Positions 1-7,937 of a DNA stretch of 64,000 bases are shown here, in pieces; position 1 is the first letter of the stretch, and the number at the start of each line of letters is the position of its first letter. The position numbers and the translations under genes are program-made. The DNA comes from Halobacillus_B sp963739045 (GTDB lineage Bacteria; Bacillota; Bacilli; Bacillales; Halobacillaceae), in contig CAVTYY010000004.1 in the NCBI GenBank assembly GCA_963739045.1, forward strand, positions 1,116,001 to 1,180,000. Reading direction: 5' to 3'. The notes under the pieces are model-generated. The model saw nothing but the letters and a program-made list of their open reading frames with translations. It had not been told where the DNA came from and did not search any database.

Positions 1-1
1 G

Positions 2-724
2 GGAATTGAACCAGAGACTTACAAACGGGTGTCAGAAGTGATCAAGGAAGAAATCCCTGAAGAACTTTATAATGCAATTGTAGTGCTCTCAGGGCCAAGT
101 CATGCCGAAGAAGTCAGCCTTAGACAGCCGACAACCGTAACGGTGTCGTCTGAAAATCTTGAAATGGCTAAAAGTGTTCAGGATCTATTTATTAACCGGC
201 AATTCAGGGTGTACACTTCTCCAGATTTAGTCGGTGTGGAACTTGGAGGTTCCCTGAAGAATATTATAGCTCTTGGTGCCGGAATTTCAGATGGTCTTGG
301 CTATGGAGATAATGCAAAGGCCGCTCTTATAACACGTGGTTTAGCAGAGATTGCTAGGCTAGGAACTTCTATGGGAGCAAATCCTTTAACATTTTCTGGT
401 TTAACAGGCGTTGGTGATTTAATCGTGACATGTACCAGCTCTCACAGCCGTAATTGGCGTGCTGGTTATAAATTGGGTCAAGGGGCCGATCTGGAAGCGG
501 TCCTTGAAGATATGGGCATGGTTGTCGAAGGAGTGCGCACTACAAAAGCCGCTTATCAGCTTTCTAAAGAAGAAGGGGTAGAAATGCCAATCACAGCTGG
601 TATATACAGTGTTCTTTTTGAAGGTGCAAGTCCTGGAGATGTAGTGGATCAATTAATGACTCGAATCAGGCGTCATGAAATGGAAGATCTAACAAATATA
701 CTTGATGAAAAAATGAAGGACTGA
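2..724 (+). CDS. gpsA: NAD(P)-dependent glycerol-3-phosphate dehydrogenase, 3' part
   Basis: This is the C-terminal 240 residues of GpsA; the N-terminal Rossmann part lies before the window, and the open frame runs back to base 2. GpsA reduces dihydroxyacetone phosphate to sn-glycerol 3-phosphate for phospholipid synthesis. Visible family signatures are the LSGPSHAEEV segment, the ELGGSLKNIIALGAGISDGL stretch that carries the catalytic lysine, and FSGLTGVGDLIVTC. In B. subtilis gpsA also lies upstream of yphE, yphF and spoIVA, which agrees with the order here. Identity is secure; only the start is missing. Confidence 0.96.
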   Translation, partial: GIEPETYKRVSEVIKEEIPEELYNAIVVLSGPSHAEEVSLRQPTTVTVSSENLEMAKSVQDLFINRQFRVYTSPDLVGVELGGSLKNIIALGAGISDGLGYGDNAKAALITRGLAEIARLGTSMGANPLTFSGLTGVGDLIVTCTSSHSRNWRAGYKLGQGADLEAVLEDMGMVVEGVRTTKAAYQLSKEEGVEMPITAGIYSVLFEGASPGDVVDQLMTRIRRHEMEDLTNILDEKMKD

Positions 725-733
725 CACATAAAT

Positions 734-774
734 CTCCTCGTGCATATACTATCCAGAACCCAACGCACGAGGAG
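734..774 (+). promoter_or_regulatory. Hairpin covering the spoVIF ribosome binding site
   Basis: The arms CTCCTCGTGC (734-743) and GCACGAGGAG (765-774) are perfect reverse complements around a 21-nt loop. The right arm contains most of the Shine-Dalgarno sequence of spoVIF (GAGGAGG, 769-775), nine bases before its ATG. No T-run follows, so it does not look like an ordinary terminator. Folding in the mRNA would be expected to block ribosome access; that role is inferred. Confidence 0.6.
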
Positions 775-783
775 GTCAAAGTA

Positions 784-1044
784 ATGAGTGGTTTTGAAAA
801 GAATATTTTCGATCATTTAAAGAAGAAGGCGAATATCAATCCTGAGGATGTCTATAAGGTGGCGGATTCCGTCCAAAATGCAGATTTCTCTGATGAAAAA
901 ACAATTCGCCGGTTAATTCAGCAATTAGCTAAAATTGCCAACAAACCCGTTTCCAAACAAAAAGAAGATAAAATAGTTGAAGCGATTGTGAAACAAAACA
1001 TGCCTCTTGATATGAGTACTCTGGGGAAATTTTTTAAAGGTTAA
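784..1044 (+). CDS. spoVIF: Stage VI sporulation protein F
   Basis: This 86-residue protein fits the small SpoVIF family, sporulation proteins linked in B. subtilis (yjcC) to the late GerE/sigma-K coat programme. The recognisable core is DVYKVADSVQNADFSDEKTI followed by a segment around LAKIANKPVSKQKEDKIVEAIV. It is soluble and predicted helical, with no signal peptide or cysteines. The ATG follows a strong GAGGAGGT site that lies inside a 10-bp hairpin. B. subtilis yjcC is not next to gpsA, so this location differs from that model. Family assignment is from sequence pattern; the function is known only by homology. Confidence 0.8.
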   Translation: MSGFEKNIFDHLKKKANINPEDVYKVADSVQNADFSDEKTIRRLIQQLAKIANKPVSKQKEDKIVEAIVKQNMPLDMSTLGKFFKG

Positions 1045-1145
1045 TTTGAAAGTGGGCGCCTGATGAGGCGGTCCTTCAAGATTATGCATACAATAACACG
1101 CAGCAATTATTTTGCATGAGCTACGATCGGGAATTATTTAGTCAG

Positions 1146-1177
1146 CCGGGGCACTAATTATGCTCCGGATTTTTTTA
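1146..1177 (+). terminator. Rho-independent terminator after spoVIF
   Basis: An 8-bp stem, CCGGGGCA (1146-1153) with TGCTCCGG (1161-1168, one G-T pair), is followed by a run of seven T residues. Confidence 0.75.
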
Positions 1178-1200
1178 GTTTAATACTTTGAGACAACCTA

Positions 1201-1209
1201 TGATATAAT
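1201..1209 (+). promoter_or_regulatory. Extended -10 promoter for yphE-yphF
   Basis: TGATATAAT is a perfect -10 hexamer with the TG extension and lies 37 bases before the yphE start, just after the spoVIF terminator. No convincing -35 box is visible at 17 bp, as is common for extended -10 promoters. Confidence 0.55.
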
Positions 1210-1245
1210 ACGTACAGTTTATTGGTAAGAGGAGGATTTAACAGA

Positions 1246-1443
1246 ATGTCGATCGGGATGCTCAATATGTACATATCTTTTGCCGGAATCTTATTCTTAA
1301 TTCTCTCCATAGTTCTTATATTGCTTAGTCGTCACAAGCTGACGGGTGTGCTTTCCGTTATTACCGCTATTTTTGCCTATGTATTTATGATTCTCGGAGG
1401 CTTGATTATTTTTTATATCGTAATGAGCGGACCTACAGCATAG
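1246..1443 (+). CDS. yphE: DUF2768 small membrane protein YphE
   Basis: This is a 65-residue protein with two predicted membrane segments (about residues 8-26 and 36-58) joined by a short basic SRHKLTG loop. An in-frame GTG lies further upstream, but the ATG at 1246 is preferred because GAGGAGG stands directly before it. The gene is followed 17 bases later by yphF, as in B. subtilis. Its function is unknown; size, topology and position match YphE. Confidence 0.8.
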   Translation: MSIGMLNMYISFAGILFLILSIVLILLSRHKLTGVLSVITAIFAYVFMILGGLIIFYIVMSGPTA

Positions 1444-1460
1444 AAAAGGAGGAAAGCCTC

Positions 1461-2183
1461 GTGAGATGGGCTAAATTATTACTAATCCCGCTATTTACTT
1501 TATTACTTAGTGGGTGTCTATACCCTCAGTCACAATTACAAAAGAACCAGACCCCAAATCAAATTCAGCTGGAACAAATTCAACAAGCAGTAGATTCATT
1601 TCAAGATCAAACTAATGGCTTACTGCCAATCAAAACAAAACCTCAAGACACTCCTATCTTTATAAAATATCCGATTGATTTCTCCAAGCTTAGAGAAAAG
1701 GGATTGATCGGGGAAGCGCCAGGAAGCTCGTTTGAGAACGGCGGTCATTATCAATACGTGATTATTAAGCCGGAAACAAATCCTACTGTAAAAGTTCTTG
1801 ATTTACGTACAAGCGAAACTTTAAGAGCTCTGCAAGTGAAGATAAAGTTTTACAAAGAGAAGAATAAGTATCCTCCTTTTGGCAGTCAGGTAGCTAAAGG
1901 GGTTTATAAATTAAATTATGAAAAGCTTGGATTGGACCATCAGCCCGTTGTTGATAGTCCTTATTCTGACCAAAGTCTCCCCATCTATATCAGTGATCAG
2001 GGCGAACTGCTGATCGATTATAGAAAAGATCTTTATGATTATTTGCGAAATAAGAAGAATTCATATAAGCCCGGTGACGACATTCGTTATTTACTTACGG
2101 ATCACTCACCGCTGGTTCCGGCCTATTCCCCGCCGTATACTTTGGAGAATGGAGAACCGGTATTCATGAATAGTTCTTCATAA
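1461..2183 (+). CDS. yphF: Lipoprotein YphF
   Basis: This 240-residue predicted lipoprotein has a basic N-terminus, a hydrophobic segment and a lipobox LLLSGC, with the acylated cysteine near residue 19. It should be lipid-anchored on the outer face of the membrane (or in the forespore/mother-cell space). The rest is hydrophilic, with YKEKNKYPPFG and YISDQGELLIDYRKDLYDYL segments typical of the YphF family next to spoIVA. Translation begins at GTG, six bases after AAAGGAGG. It shares an operon with yphE. No enzymatic motif is visible and the biochemical role is unknown. Confidence 0.8.
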   Translation: MRWAKLLLIPLFTLLLSGCLYPQSQLQKNQTPNQIQLEQIQQAVDSFQDQTNGLLPIKTKPQDTPIFIKYPIDFSKLREKGLIGEAPGSSFENGGHYQYVIIKPETNPTVKVLDLRTSETLRALQVKIKFYKEKNKYPPFGSQVAKGVYKLNYEKLGLDHQPVVDSPYSDQSLPIYISDQGELLIDYRKDLYDYLRNKKNSYKPGDDIRYLLTDHSPLVPAYSPPYTLENGEPVFMNSSS

Positions 2184-2212
2184 GAAATCAGGCAGGCCCA
2201 AAATTCATTTTG

Positions 2213-2255
2213 CAGAAAACCCGAACCGATTAATCTTATTGGTTCGGGTTTTCTT
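2213..2255 (+). terminator. Terminator with ACCCGAACC stem after yphF
   Basis: The arms GAAAACCCGAACC and GGTTCGGGTTTTC are perfect complements flanking a 13-nt loop. The A-rich left and T-rich right ends would allow bidirectional termination. The same stem sequence recurs after cdd (44323) and after the ABC transporter (55813). Confidence 0.8.
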
Positions 2256-2453
2256 AATGAGTAATAATAATTAGAAACGAATATGAATATAGAAGACTGT
2301 TAATATCTGAAGTTAGTTCTAAGAATTGTTTTTCATGTTTTAAGAGAATGTGGAAAACTTCAATTCTACAATGCCAACTGTTGGGATTCTTACACTATAA
2401 AGATTTACACCGTGAACTTGGAAAGGGAATACATGCGGAGATATTTTGGAGAT
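2256..2453. other. Intergenic stretch before the repeat, nothing recognised
   Basis: This is AT-rich sequence between the yphF terminator and the GC-rich repeat. I see no gene with a ribosome binding site, no RNA structure and no clear promoter in it. Confidence 0.4.
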
Positions 2454-2715
2454 CCTTCCGCTTTTGATTATGCCAGCTCCAGGTCCCTGCCCCTCGAGGT
2501 CAGAAGTCAAGGTCCCCCGGGAAGGAAGAGCGCTTCCCGGGGGACCGTGACTTCTGCTTGTCGGGGCAAAACGGGCCCTTCCGCTTTTGATTCGGCCAGC
2601 TCCAGGTCCCTGCCCCTCGAGGTCAGAAGTCAAGGTCCCCCGGGAAGGAAGGGCGCTTCCCGTGAGCCCGTGACTTCTGCTTGTCGGGGCAAAACGGGCC
2701 CTTCCGCTTTTGATT
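2454..2715. repeat. 123-bp tandem GC-rich palindromic repeat (2.1 copies)
   Basis: The 16-base motif CCTTCCGCTTTTGATT occurs at 2454, 2577 and 2700, exactly 123 bp apart, giving two full units and a terminal boundary copy. Each unit contains a long imperfect palindrome: GCCCC, then GTCAGAAGTCA and GGTCCCCCGGGAAG, answered by CTTCCCGGGGGACC, TGACTTCTG and GGGGC. Unit 2 has an altered right arm (CTTCCCGTGAGCCC) that weakens pairing. It is far more GC-rich than its surroundings. Open frames across it have no ribosome binding site and are repeat artefacts. It resembles dispersed structured repeats of Bacillaceae intergenic regions, but I cannot confirm family membership here. Confidence 0.85.
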
Positions 2716-2819
2716 TATAAAAGAAACTTCTGAATATCTGGCATATTTGACTAGGACAACGTCATAGAATTAGATTGTCTAGGCTTGTATGATGGAAATT
2801 ACATTTGGGAGGGGATCCT

Positions 2820-4298
2820 TTGGAAAAGGTAGATATCTTTAGTGATATTTCCAAACGGACGAATGGAGATATTTATTTAGGTGTTGTTGGAGCAGTTAGA
2901 ACGGGTAAATCTACATTCATTAAAAAGTTTATGGAATTAGTGGTGCTTCCCAATATGGAAGATCAGTCGGAGCGCGAACGTGCTTTAGATGAACTTCCGC
3001 AAAGTGCTGCTGGAAAAACGATCATGACGACGGAACCAAAATTTGTGCCTAACCAGGCGGCGACTATAAATATTGATGGCCACTTGGATATACGAGTGCG
3101 GATGGTAGATTGTGTAGGATATGCAGTTAACGGGGCGGTCGGCTATGAAGATGAGCATGGACCAAGAATGATTCATACGCCATGGTATGAAGAGGCGATA
3201 CCTTTCCATGAAGCTGCTGAAATTGGAACTCAGAAGGTCATTCAGGAGCATTCCACTATTGGTATAGTCGTCACTACTGATGGAACGATTGGTGAAATCC
3301 CGAGAGCCGATTATGTAGAAGCTGAAGAAAAGATAGTCAGCGAGCTTAGGGAAGTAGGAAAACCATTTATTATGGTAATCAACTCCGCGCAGCCTCATCA
3401 GGAGAATACGGAGAGATTGCGGCAGCAGCTCACAGAGAAATATGATATTCCTGTTTTAGCCCTTTCTGTTGAAAGTATGCGTGAACAAGATGTTCAGAAT
3501 GTGCTTAGAGAAGCTTTGTTTGAATTCCCTGTATTAGAAGTGAATGTAAACCTTCCGAGCTGGGTTATGGTTTTGGATTCCAGACATTGGCTCAGAAGTA
3601 ATTTGCAGAATGCCATAGAAGACACTGTGAAAGACATTAAACGGCTGAGAGATGTAGATGGTGTAGTGGGGAACTTTGATGGATATGAGTATATTACAGG
3701 TGCTCATATTTCTGGCATGGACCTTGGAGAAGGGGTTGCTGAAATTGATCTCCAGGCTCCGGAACATTTATACGATCATGTTTTAAAGGAAATCGTGGGA
3801 GAAGAAATACGAGGGAAAGACCATTTACTTGAAATTATGCAGGACTTTTCGCATGCGAAACGTGAGTATGATCAAGTCGCTGATGCCTTGCAAATGGTAA
3901 AACAGACCGGGTATGGTATTGCTGCTCCTACGCTTGAAGATATGGCTCTTGATGAACCAGAAATCATTCGTCAAGGTTCAAGGTTTGGAGTTCGCCTTAA
4001 AGCTGTAGCCCCATCCATTCATATGGTGAAAGTTGATGTGCAGTCCGAGTTCTCCCCAATTATTGGTACAGAGAAACAAAGTGAAGAATTGGTGCGCTAC
4101 CTTATGCAGGATTTTGAAGAAGATCCTCTATCCATTTGGAATTCAGATATATTTGGCAGATCACTAAGTTCAATTGTTCGAGAAGGAATCTCGGCAAAGC
4201 TTGCATTAATGCCTGAAAATGCACGATATAAATTACAAGAGACTCTGGAGCGGATTATAAATGAAGGCTCTGGAGGCATGATAGCAATCATTCTATAG
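2820..4298 (+). CDS. spoIVA: Stage IV sporulation protein A, coat morphogenetic ATPase
   Basis: SpoIVA polymerises by ATP hydrolysis on the outer forespore membrane, forms the basement layer of the spore coat and is needed for cortex assembly. The N-terminus carries a Walker A motif GAVRTGKST (about residues 24-32), followed by DCVGY and TTDGT switch-like elements. The C-terminus ends in NEGSGGMIAIIL, close to the conserved family tail that anchors to SpoVM-decorated membrane. Translation should start at TTG 2820, six bases after GGGAGGGG, giving 492 residues, the same length as in B. subtilis. An upstream TTG overlaps the ribosome site and is unlikely. Expression is normally sigma-E dependent; I could not place that promoter. 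Confidence 0.98.
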   Translation: MEKVDIFSDISKRTNGDIYLGVVGAVRTGKSTFIKKFMELVVLPNMEDQSERERALDELPQSAAGKTIMTTEPKFVPNQAATINIDGHLDIRVRMVDCVGYAVNGAVGYEDEHGPRMIHTPWYEEAIPFHEAAEIGTQKVIQEHSTIGIVVTTDGTIGEIPRADYVEAEEKIVSELREVGKPFIMVINSAQPHQENTERLRQQLTEKYDIPVLALSVESMREQDVQNVLREALFEFPVLEVNVNLPSWVMVLDSRHWLRSNLQNAIEDTVKDIKRLRDVDGVVGNFDGYEYITGAHISGMDLGEGVAEIDLQAPEHLYDHVLKEIVGEEIRGKDHLLEIMQDFSHAKREYDQVADALQMVKQTGYGIAAPTLEDMALDEPEIIRQGSRFGVRLKAVAPSIHMVKVDVQSEFSPIIGTEKQSEELVRYLMQDFEEDPLSIWNSDIFGRSLSSIVREGISAKLALMPENARYKLQETLERIINEGSGGMIAIIL

Positions 4299-4658
4299 CG
4301 GCTCCGTTGGGGCCGTTTTTAATTTTTTTTTGAAAAAAAACTAAAAAAATAAAAGGGTTTTTACCAGGAGGTGTCGTAAGTAACGAAGTGAAGGTAGGAA
4401 CAGGGGATAAAACCTATTGTACCAAGGGTTTAACCAATCTTGCATCCTGTCAAGCTATATGGTAAGATTCCCTTGTACTGAAGGGTTATTCACTAAGACA
4501 AATCGCTTGGTAACGCGTTTTTTCAGTGATTGTCTATTGAATTTCCTCGAAAACTCGTTTAGTATAAGGCTTGTCATCCTTTGATGACTGCTAAATGTAC
4601 ATTTAATGCGGTACAACCGCTTGAATGAGACCAACCTTCGTGGGAGGAGGTGAATGTC
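4299..4658. other. spoIVA-hbs intergenic region
   Basis: This 360-bp gap begins with a terminator-like stem (CGGCTCC with GGGGCCG, about 4300-4317) followed by T-rich sequence. It then contains a long AT-rich leader and ends with the hbs promoter and ribosome binding site. No gene is visible. Confidence 0.6.
4537..4565 (+). promoter_or_regulatory. Sigma-A-type promoter for hbs
   Basis: TTGAAT (4537-4542) and TAGTAT (4560-4565) are separated by 17 bp, leaving an untranslated leader of about 85 bases before the hbs ATG. Confidence 0.5.
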
Positions 4659-4931
4659 ATGAATAAAACAGATCTAATTAACGCTGTATCTGAGAAAGCT
4701 GATCTTTCTAAAAAAGACGCAACTCAGGCTGTCGATTCTGTATTCGAATCGATCATGGATTCACTTAAAGATGGTGAGAAAGTCCAACTTATTGGATTTG
4801 GAAACTTTGAAGTTCGCGAACGTGCGGCACGTAAAGGCCGTAACCCGCAAACTGGTGAAGAGATTGAAATCTCTGCAAGCAAAGTTCCAGCTTTCAAACC
4901 TGGTAAAGCCCTTAAAGACGCTGTGAAATAA
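4659..4931 (+). CDS. hbs: Non-specific DNA-binding protein HBsu (HU family)
   Basis: This 90-residue HU-family protein is the main bacterial chromatin protein: a dimer that bends and compacts DNA. It is also found in the signal recognition particle of Bacillus. The hallmark IGFGNFEVRERAARKGRNPQ spans the beta-arm and DNA-binding loop, ending in KVPAFKPGKALKDAV. ATG 4659 is chosen because GGAGGAGGTG precedes it; a GTG nine bases upstream overlaps that site. It stands alone with its own promoter and terminator. In B. subtilis folE follows, but here mtrB follows directly. Confidence 0.98.
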   Translation: MNKTDLINAVSEKADLSKKDATQAVDSVFESIMDSLKDGEKVQLIGFGNFEVRERAARKGRNPQTGEEIEISASKVPAFKPGKALKDAVK

Positions 4932-4950
4932 TAAGCTACATAGGGCTTGA

Positions 4951-4980
4951 AAAAGGGTGCTGCCTTAAGCACCCTTTTTC
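4951..4980 (+). terminator. Terminator after hbs
   Basis: The stem AAGGGTGCT / AGCACCCTT is followed by a T-run; it is a strong classic terminator. Confidence 0.85.
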
Positions 4981-5065
4981 TTATGATTAATCAGCATATT
5001 GTAGTATATAGATTCTTTGACATTGGACCATTTGTAAGAGATAGTTACAGGAAGGAGGCACGAAC

Positions 5066-5290
5066 ATGTCGACAGCAAATAATGATTTTTTTGTAATTAA
5101 AGCGATGGAAGACGGCGTTAATGTTATTGGTTTGACACGGGGCACAGATACACGGTTTCATCACTCTGAAAAGCTGGATAAAGGTGAGGTAATGATTGCT
5201 CAATTCACGGAACATACTTCTGCTGTGAAGGTGAGAGGCAAAGCTGTTATCCAAACGAGTCATGGCGAAATGACCAACGAAGCAGAGTAG
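5066..5290 (+). CDS. mtrB: Trp RNA-binding attenuation protein (TRAP)
   Basis: TRAP forms an 11-subunit ring that, when loaded with tryptophan, binds (G/U)AG-repeat RNA and attenuates trp genes. The 74-residue sequence has the family core DFFVIKAMEDGVNVIGLTRG, then TDTRFHHSEKLDKGEV and HTSAVKVRGKAVI, including the residues of the Trp pocket and the Lys/Lys/Arg RNA-binding face. A GAAGGAGG site lies 8 bases before the ATG. Its classical target operon trpEDCFBA is not in its usual place further along this window. An inverted repeat AGCAGAG/CTCTGCT (5281-5301) overlaps the stop codon and may end transcription weakly. Confidence 0.97.
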   Translation: MSTANNDFFVIKAMEDGVNVIGLTRGTDTRFHHSEKLDKGEVMIAQFTEHTSAVKVRGKAVIQTSHGEMTNEAE

Positions 5291-5342
5291 AACGCTCTGC
5301 TTATTTTGCAAGTACGTACATAAAGCGGCGGCTGTTGATTTA

Positions 5343-5351
5343 TGCTATAAT
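5343..5351 (+). promoter_or_regulatory. Extended -10 promoter for hepS-menG-hepT
   Basis: TGCTATAAT is a perfect -10 hexamer with TGN extension, 35 bases before the hepS start. There is no recognisable -35. Confidence 0.5.
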
Positions 5352-5385
5352 AAGTTAGGTTTAGCATTGTTAAGAAAGGGACCAG

Positions 5386-6189
5386 GTGATCAAGTTGAAT
5401 CCATCAGACACAGATATTAACCAGCTAAAACAGAAAATAGCTTCTCAAGTTCGCCATCCTTTTTTGGCAAAGTTTATTCCAGAACCACTTATCGATGAGG
5501 ACAAGCTTGTCATTTTAGCATCCATTATGGACCACACGACTCTAGAGACCGTTAAGAAGGAACAATACATTATTACAACTATGCTTGTGCAAATAGCACT
5601 TGATACGCATGATCTAGTTACTCTTAGTGAGGATGAAGAGGATGGGGACACCGTCAGAAACCGGCAGTTAACTGTTCTTGCAGGAGACTACTACAGCGGG
5701 CTGTACTATTATTTGTTGTCCCAATTAGATGATATCCCCATGATTCACACTCTGGCAGGAGCCATTAAAGAAATTAATGAATTAAAGATGGAGCTTTACT
5801 ATAAAGATGTTGATTCCTTTCAGGAGTTTCTCAGTTCTCTTAAGAAGATTGAATCCTTATTAATTCAAAAGGTCGCCTCTTATGTCCAGAGAACTACGAT
5901 CAATGATATGGCTGGAGAGTGGCTGTTAACTAAGAAGCTGCTGGATGAGAAGAAGAGTTACTTGGAAGGGAAATTCTCTCCGCTCATGGATGTTCTTTTT
6001 AAGCATCCGGGTGCTTTGGAAAACAGCGGGCAAGTAATTGTAAATATAGAGCAGATGATTCAGAAACATATCAGTCATGTAGAGACCACGGTCTCTCAAC
6101 TGCCTATTCACTTTAACTGGCTTAAGTCTTATATTCATTCAGCCATCCATCATAAGTTTTATGATAGAAAAATCGCAGAGGAAGGGTAA
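5386..6189 (+). CDS. hepS: Heptaprenyl diphosphate synthase component I
   Basis: HepS is the small non-catalytic subunit that, with HepT, makes the C35 side chain of menaquinone-7 from farnesyl and isopentenyl diphosphates. The 267-residue, mostly helical protein lacks DDxxD metal-binding motifs, as expected for component I. It contains VLAGDYYSGLYYYLLSQLDD, recalling the first helical motif region of the family. GTG 5386 is about five bases after AAAGGG; a TTG at 5395 is an alternative. The operon order hepS-menG-hepT is the same as in B. subtilis. Confidence 0.92.
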   Translation: MIKLNPSDTDINQLKQKIASQVRHPFLAKFIPEPLIDEDKLVILASIMDHTTLETVKKEQYIITTMLVQIALDTHDLVTLSEDEEDGDTVRNRQLTVLAGDYYSGLYYYLLSQLDDIPMIHTLAGAIKEINELKMELYYKDVDSFQEFLSSLKKIESLLIQKVASYVQRTTINDMAGEWLLTKKLLDEKKSYLEGKFSPLMDVLFKHPGALENSGQVIVNIEQMIQKHISHVETTVSQLPIHFNWLKSYIHSAIHHKFYDRKIAEEG

Positions 6190-6192
6190 TTC

Positions 6193-6900
6193 ATGCAGCA
6201 GCAGACGAAAGAAGAACGTGTCCACCACGTTTTTGAGAAAATATACAGCAGATATGATCGAATGAATTCTATCATTTCCTTTCAGCAGCATCGGTTGTGG
6301 AGGAAAGATGTTATGAAACGTATGAAAGTAACTCCAGGTGACCATACTTTGGATGTTTGCTGCGGTACCGGAGATTGGACAATGGCACTTGCTAAAGAGG
6401 TTGGTCCAGCGGGTAAAGTAATTGGCTTAGATTTCAGCGTGAATATGCTTTCCATAGGGATAAAGAAAAAGCTTGAAAACCGGGTATCTCAGGTGGAATT
6501 TGAACATGGCAATGCTATGGAGCTTCCTTATCCGGATGATTCATTTGATTATGTTACGATTGGATTTGGATTAAGGAATGTGCCAGATTACCTTCAAGTT
6601 CTGAAGGAAATGCGCCGAGTGGTTAAACCCGGCGGGAAAGTGGTCTGTCTGGAAACCTCTCAGCCAACAAACCCATTCTTTAAACCTTTATACTACTTTT
6701 ATTTCAAAAATATTATGCCATTGTTTGGCCGCTTGTTTGCTAAAAGCTACCAAGAATATAATTGGCTTCATGAGTCCGCTAAAGATTTTCCAGGAAAAGA
6801 TGAATTGAAAGCCATGTTTCAAGAGGCAGGTTTAACTAATATCGCAGTGAAATCCTATACAGGCGGCGTTGCTGCTATGCATATGGGTGAAAAGCAATAA
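6193..6900 (+). CDS. menG: Demethylmenaquinone methyltransferase
   Basis: This 235-residue class I SAM-dependent methyltransferase (UbiE/MenG family) performs the last step of menaquinone synthesis, C-methylation of demethylmenaquinone. The SAM-binding motif I is LDVCCGTGDWT (about residues 51-61), followed by GLDFSVNML. The UbiE signatures YDSFDYVTIGFGLRN-like segment (DDSFDYVTIGFGLRNV) and RVVKPGGKVVCLETS are clear. It begins three bases after hepS and is 16 bases ahead of hepT, so the three are co-translated. It is also called menH or ubiE in Bacillus. Confidence 0.97.
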   Translation: MQQQTKEERVHHVFEKIYSRYDRMNSIISFQQHRLWRKDVMKRMKVTPGDHTLDVCCGTGDWTMALAKEVGPAGKVIGLDFSVNMLSIGIKKKLENRVSQVEFEHGNAMELPYPDDSFDYVTIGFGLRNVPDYLQVLKEMRRVVKPGGKVVCLETSQPTNPFFKPLYYFYFKNIMPLFGRLFAKSYQEYNWLHESAKDFPGKDELKAMFQEAGLTNIAVKSYTGGVAAMHMGEKQ

Positions 6901-6916
6901 TTGAGGATGAACTATC

Positions 6917-7888
6917 ATGAAGCTAGCAATGATCTATTCTTTTTTAAAACAAGATCTCGCAAAAATAGAAGACGCTGTGAATGAAACCATTCAATCAGAG
7001 AACCCTGTGCTTAGAGAGGCTTCTAGTCAATTGCTAAAAGCAGGGGGAAAAAGGATCCGTCCTGTATTTGTGTTATTAGCAGGTAAATTTGGAGACTATG
7101 ATATCGAGCGTATGAAAGCCGTTGCCGTTTCTCTCGAGCTCATACATACGGCTTCTCTTGTCCATGATGATGTGATTGATGAAGCAGAACTTAGACGTGG
7201 AGAGCCGACGATCAAATCTCGCTGGGATAATAGAATTGCAATGTATACCGGGGACTATATTTTTGCTCGTTCTCTTGAAAATCTTTCTAAACTTGATAAC
7301 CCTAGAGCTCATCAGATTCTTGCTAAAACGATGGTAGAGTTATGTTTAGGAGAGATAGAGCAGATAAAGGATAAATATAATTTAGAACAAAACCTTCGTA
7401 CTTATTTACGAAGAATTAAGCGAAAAACAGCATTGCTGATTGCTGCCAGCTGCCAATTAGGAGGAATCGCTTCGAACGTTTCCCCCTCAGAAGAAAAGGC
7501 CCTTTATTATTATGGCTACTACGTGGGAATGTCCTATCAAATCATCGACGATGTACTGGATTTCACTGCTTCTGAAGAGGAGTTAGGCAAGCCGGCAGGA
7601 AGTGATCTTCTTCAGGGAAATATTACTCTTCCCGTGCTTTATTCGCTGGAAAACCCGGAATTTAATCACCAATTACAGAACTACTTCAAAAGCAGCGAAG
7701 CATTAAATCCTGAGGATCTTAAGCCTTTAATTGAAGAGATCAAAACCAATGGTTCGATCGGCAGGTCTCTAGCAATTAGTGATCGTTACTTAAAGAAAGC
7801 TTACGAGTCCCTGGATCAACTGCCTTCTCACCGTGCCAAGCAGACGCTAAAAGGGATTGCTAAATATATTGGAAAAAGAAAAGCATAA
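6917..7888 (+). CDS. hepT: Heptaprenyl diphosphate synthase component II
   Basis: HepT is the catalytic trans-polyprenyl synthase subunit. Both aspartate-rich Mg2+-binding motifs are present: LVHDDVIDEAELRRG (first DDxxD) and QIIDDVLDFTAS (second). The GGKRIRPVFVLL substrate-binding segment lies near residue 45. At 323 residues it has normal length. It pairs with hepS two genes upstream and supplies the menaquinone used by the qcrABC complex encoded later in this window. Confidence 0.97.
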   Translation: MKLAMIYSFLKQDLAKIEDAVNETIQSENPVLREASSQLLKAGGKRIRPVFVLLAGKFGDYDIERMKAVAVSLELIHTASLVHDDVIDEAELRRGEPTIKSRWDNRIAMYTGDYIFARSLENLSKLDNPRAHQILAKTMVELCLGEIEQIKDKYNLEQNLRTYLRRIKRKTALLIAASCQLGGIASNVSPSEEKALYYYGYYVGMSYQIIDDVLDFTASEEELGKPAGSDLLQGNITLPVLYSLENPEFNHQLQNYFKSSEALNPEDLKPLIEEIKTNGSIGRSLAISDRYLKKAYESLDQLPSHRAKQTLKGIAKYIGKRKA

Positions 7889-7937
7889 AGCGTTGCTACT
7901 CTGTCTTTTCCATGATAGAATCAATCTTGGCACTTGT

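Noticed and set aside
2412..2720. 102-codon open frame across the GC-rich repeat
   Set aside because: It simply reads the 123-bp repeat twice, has no proper ribosome site and gives a duplicated low-quality protein; the minus-strand frame over the same bases is equally artefactual.
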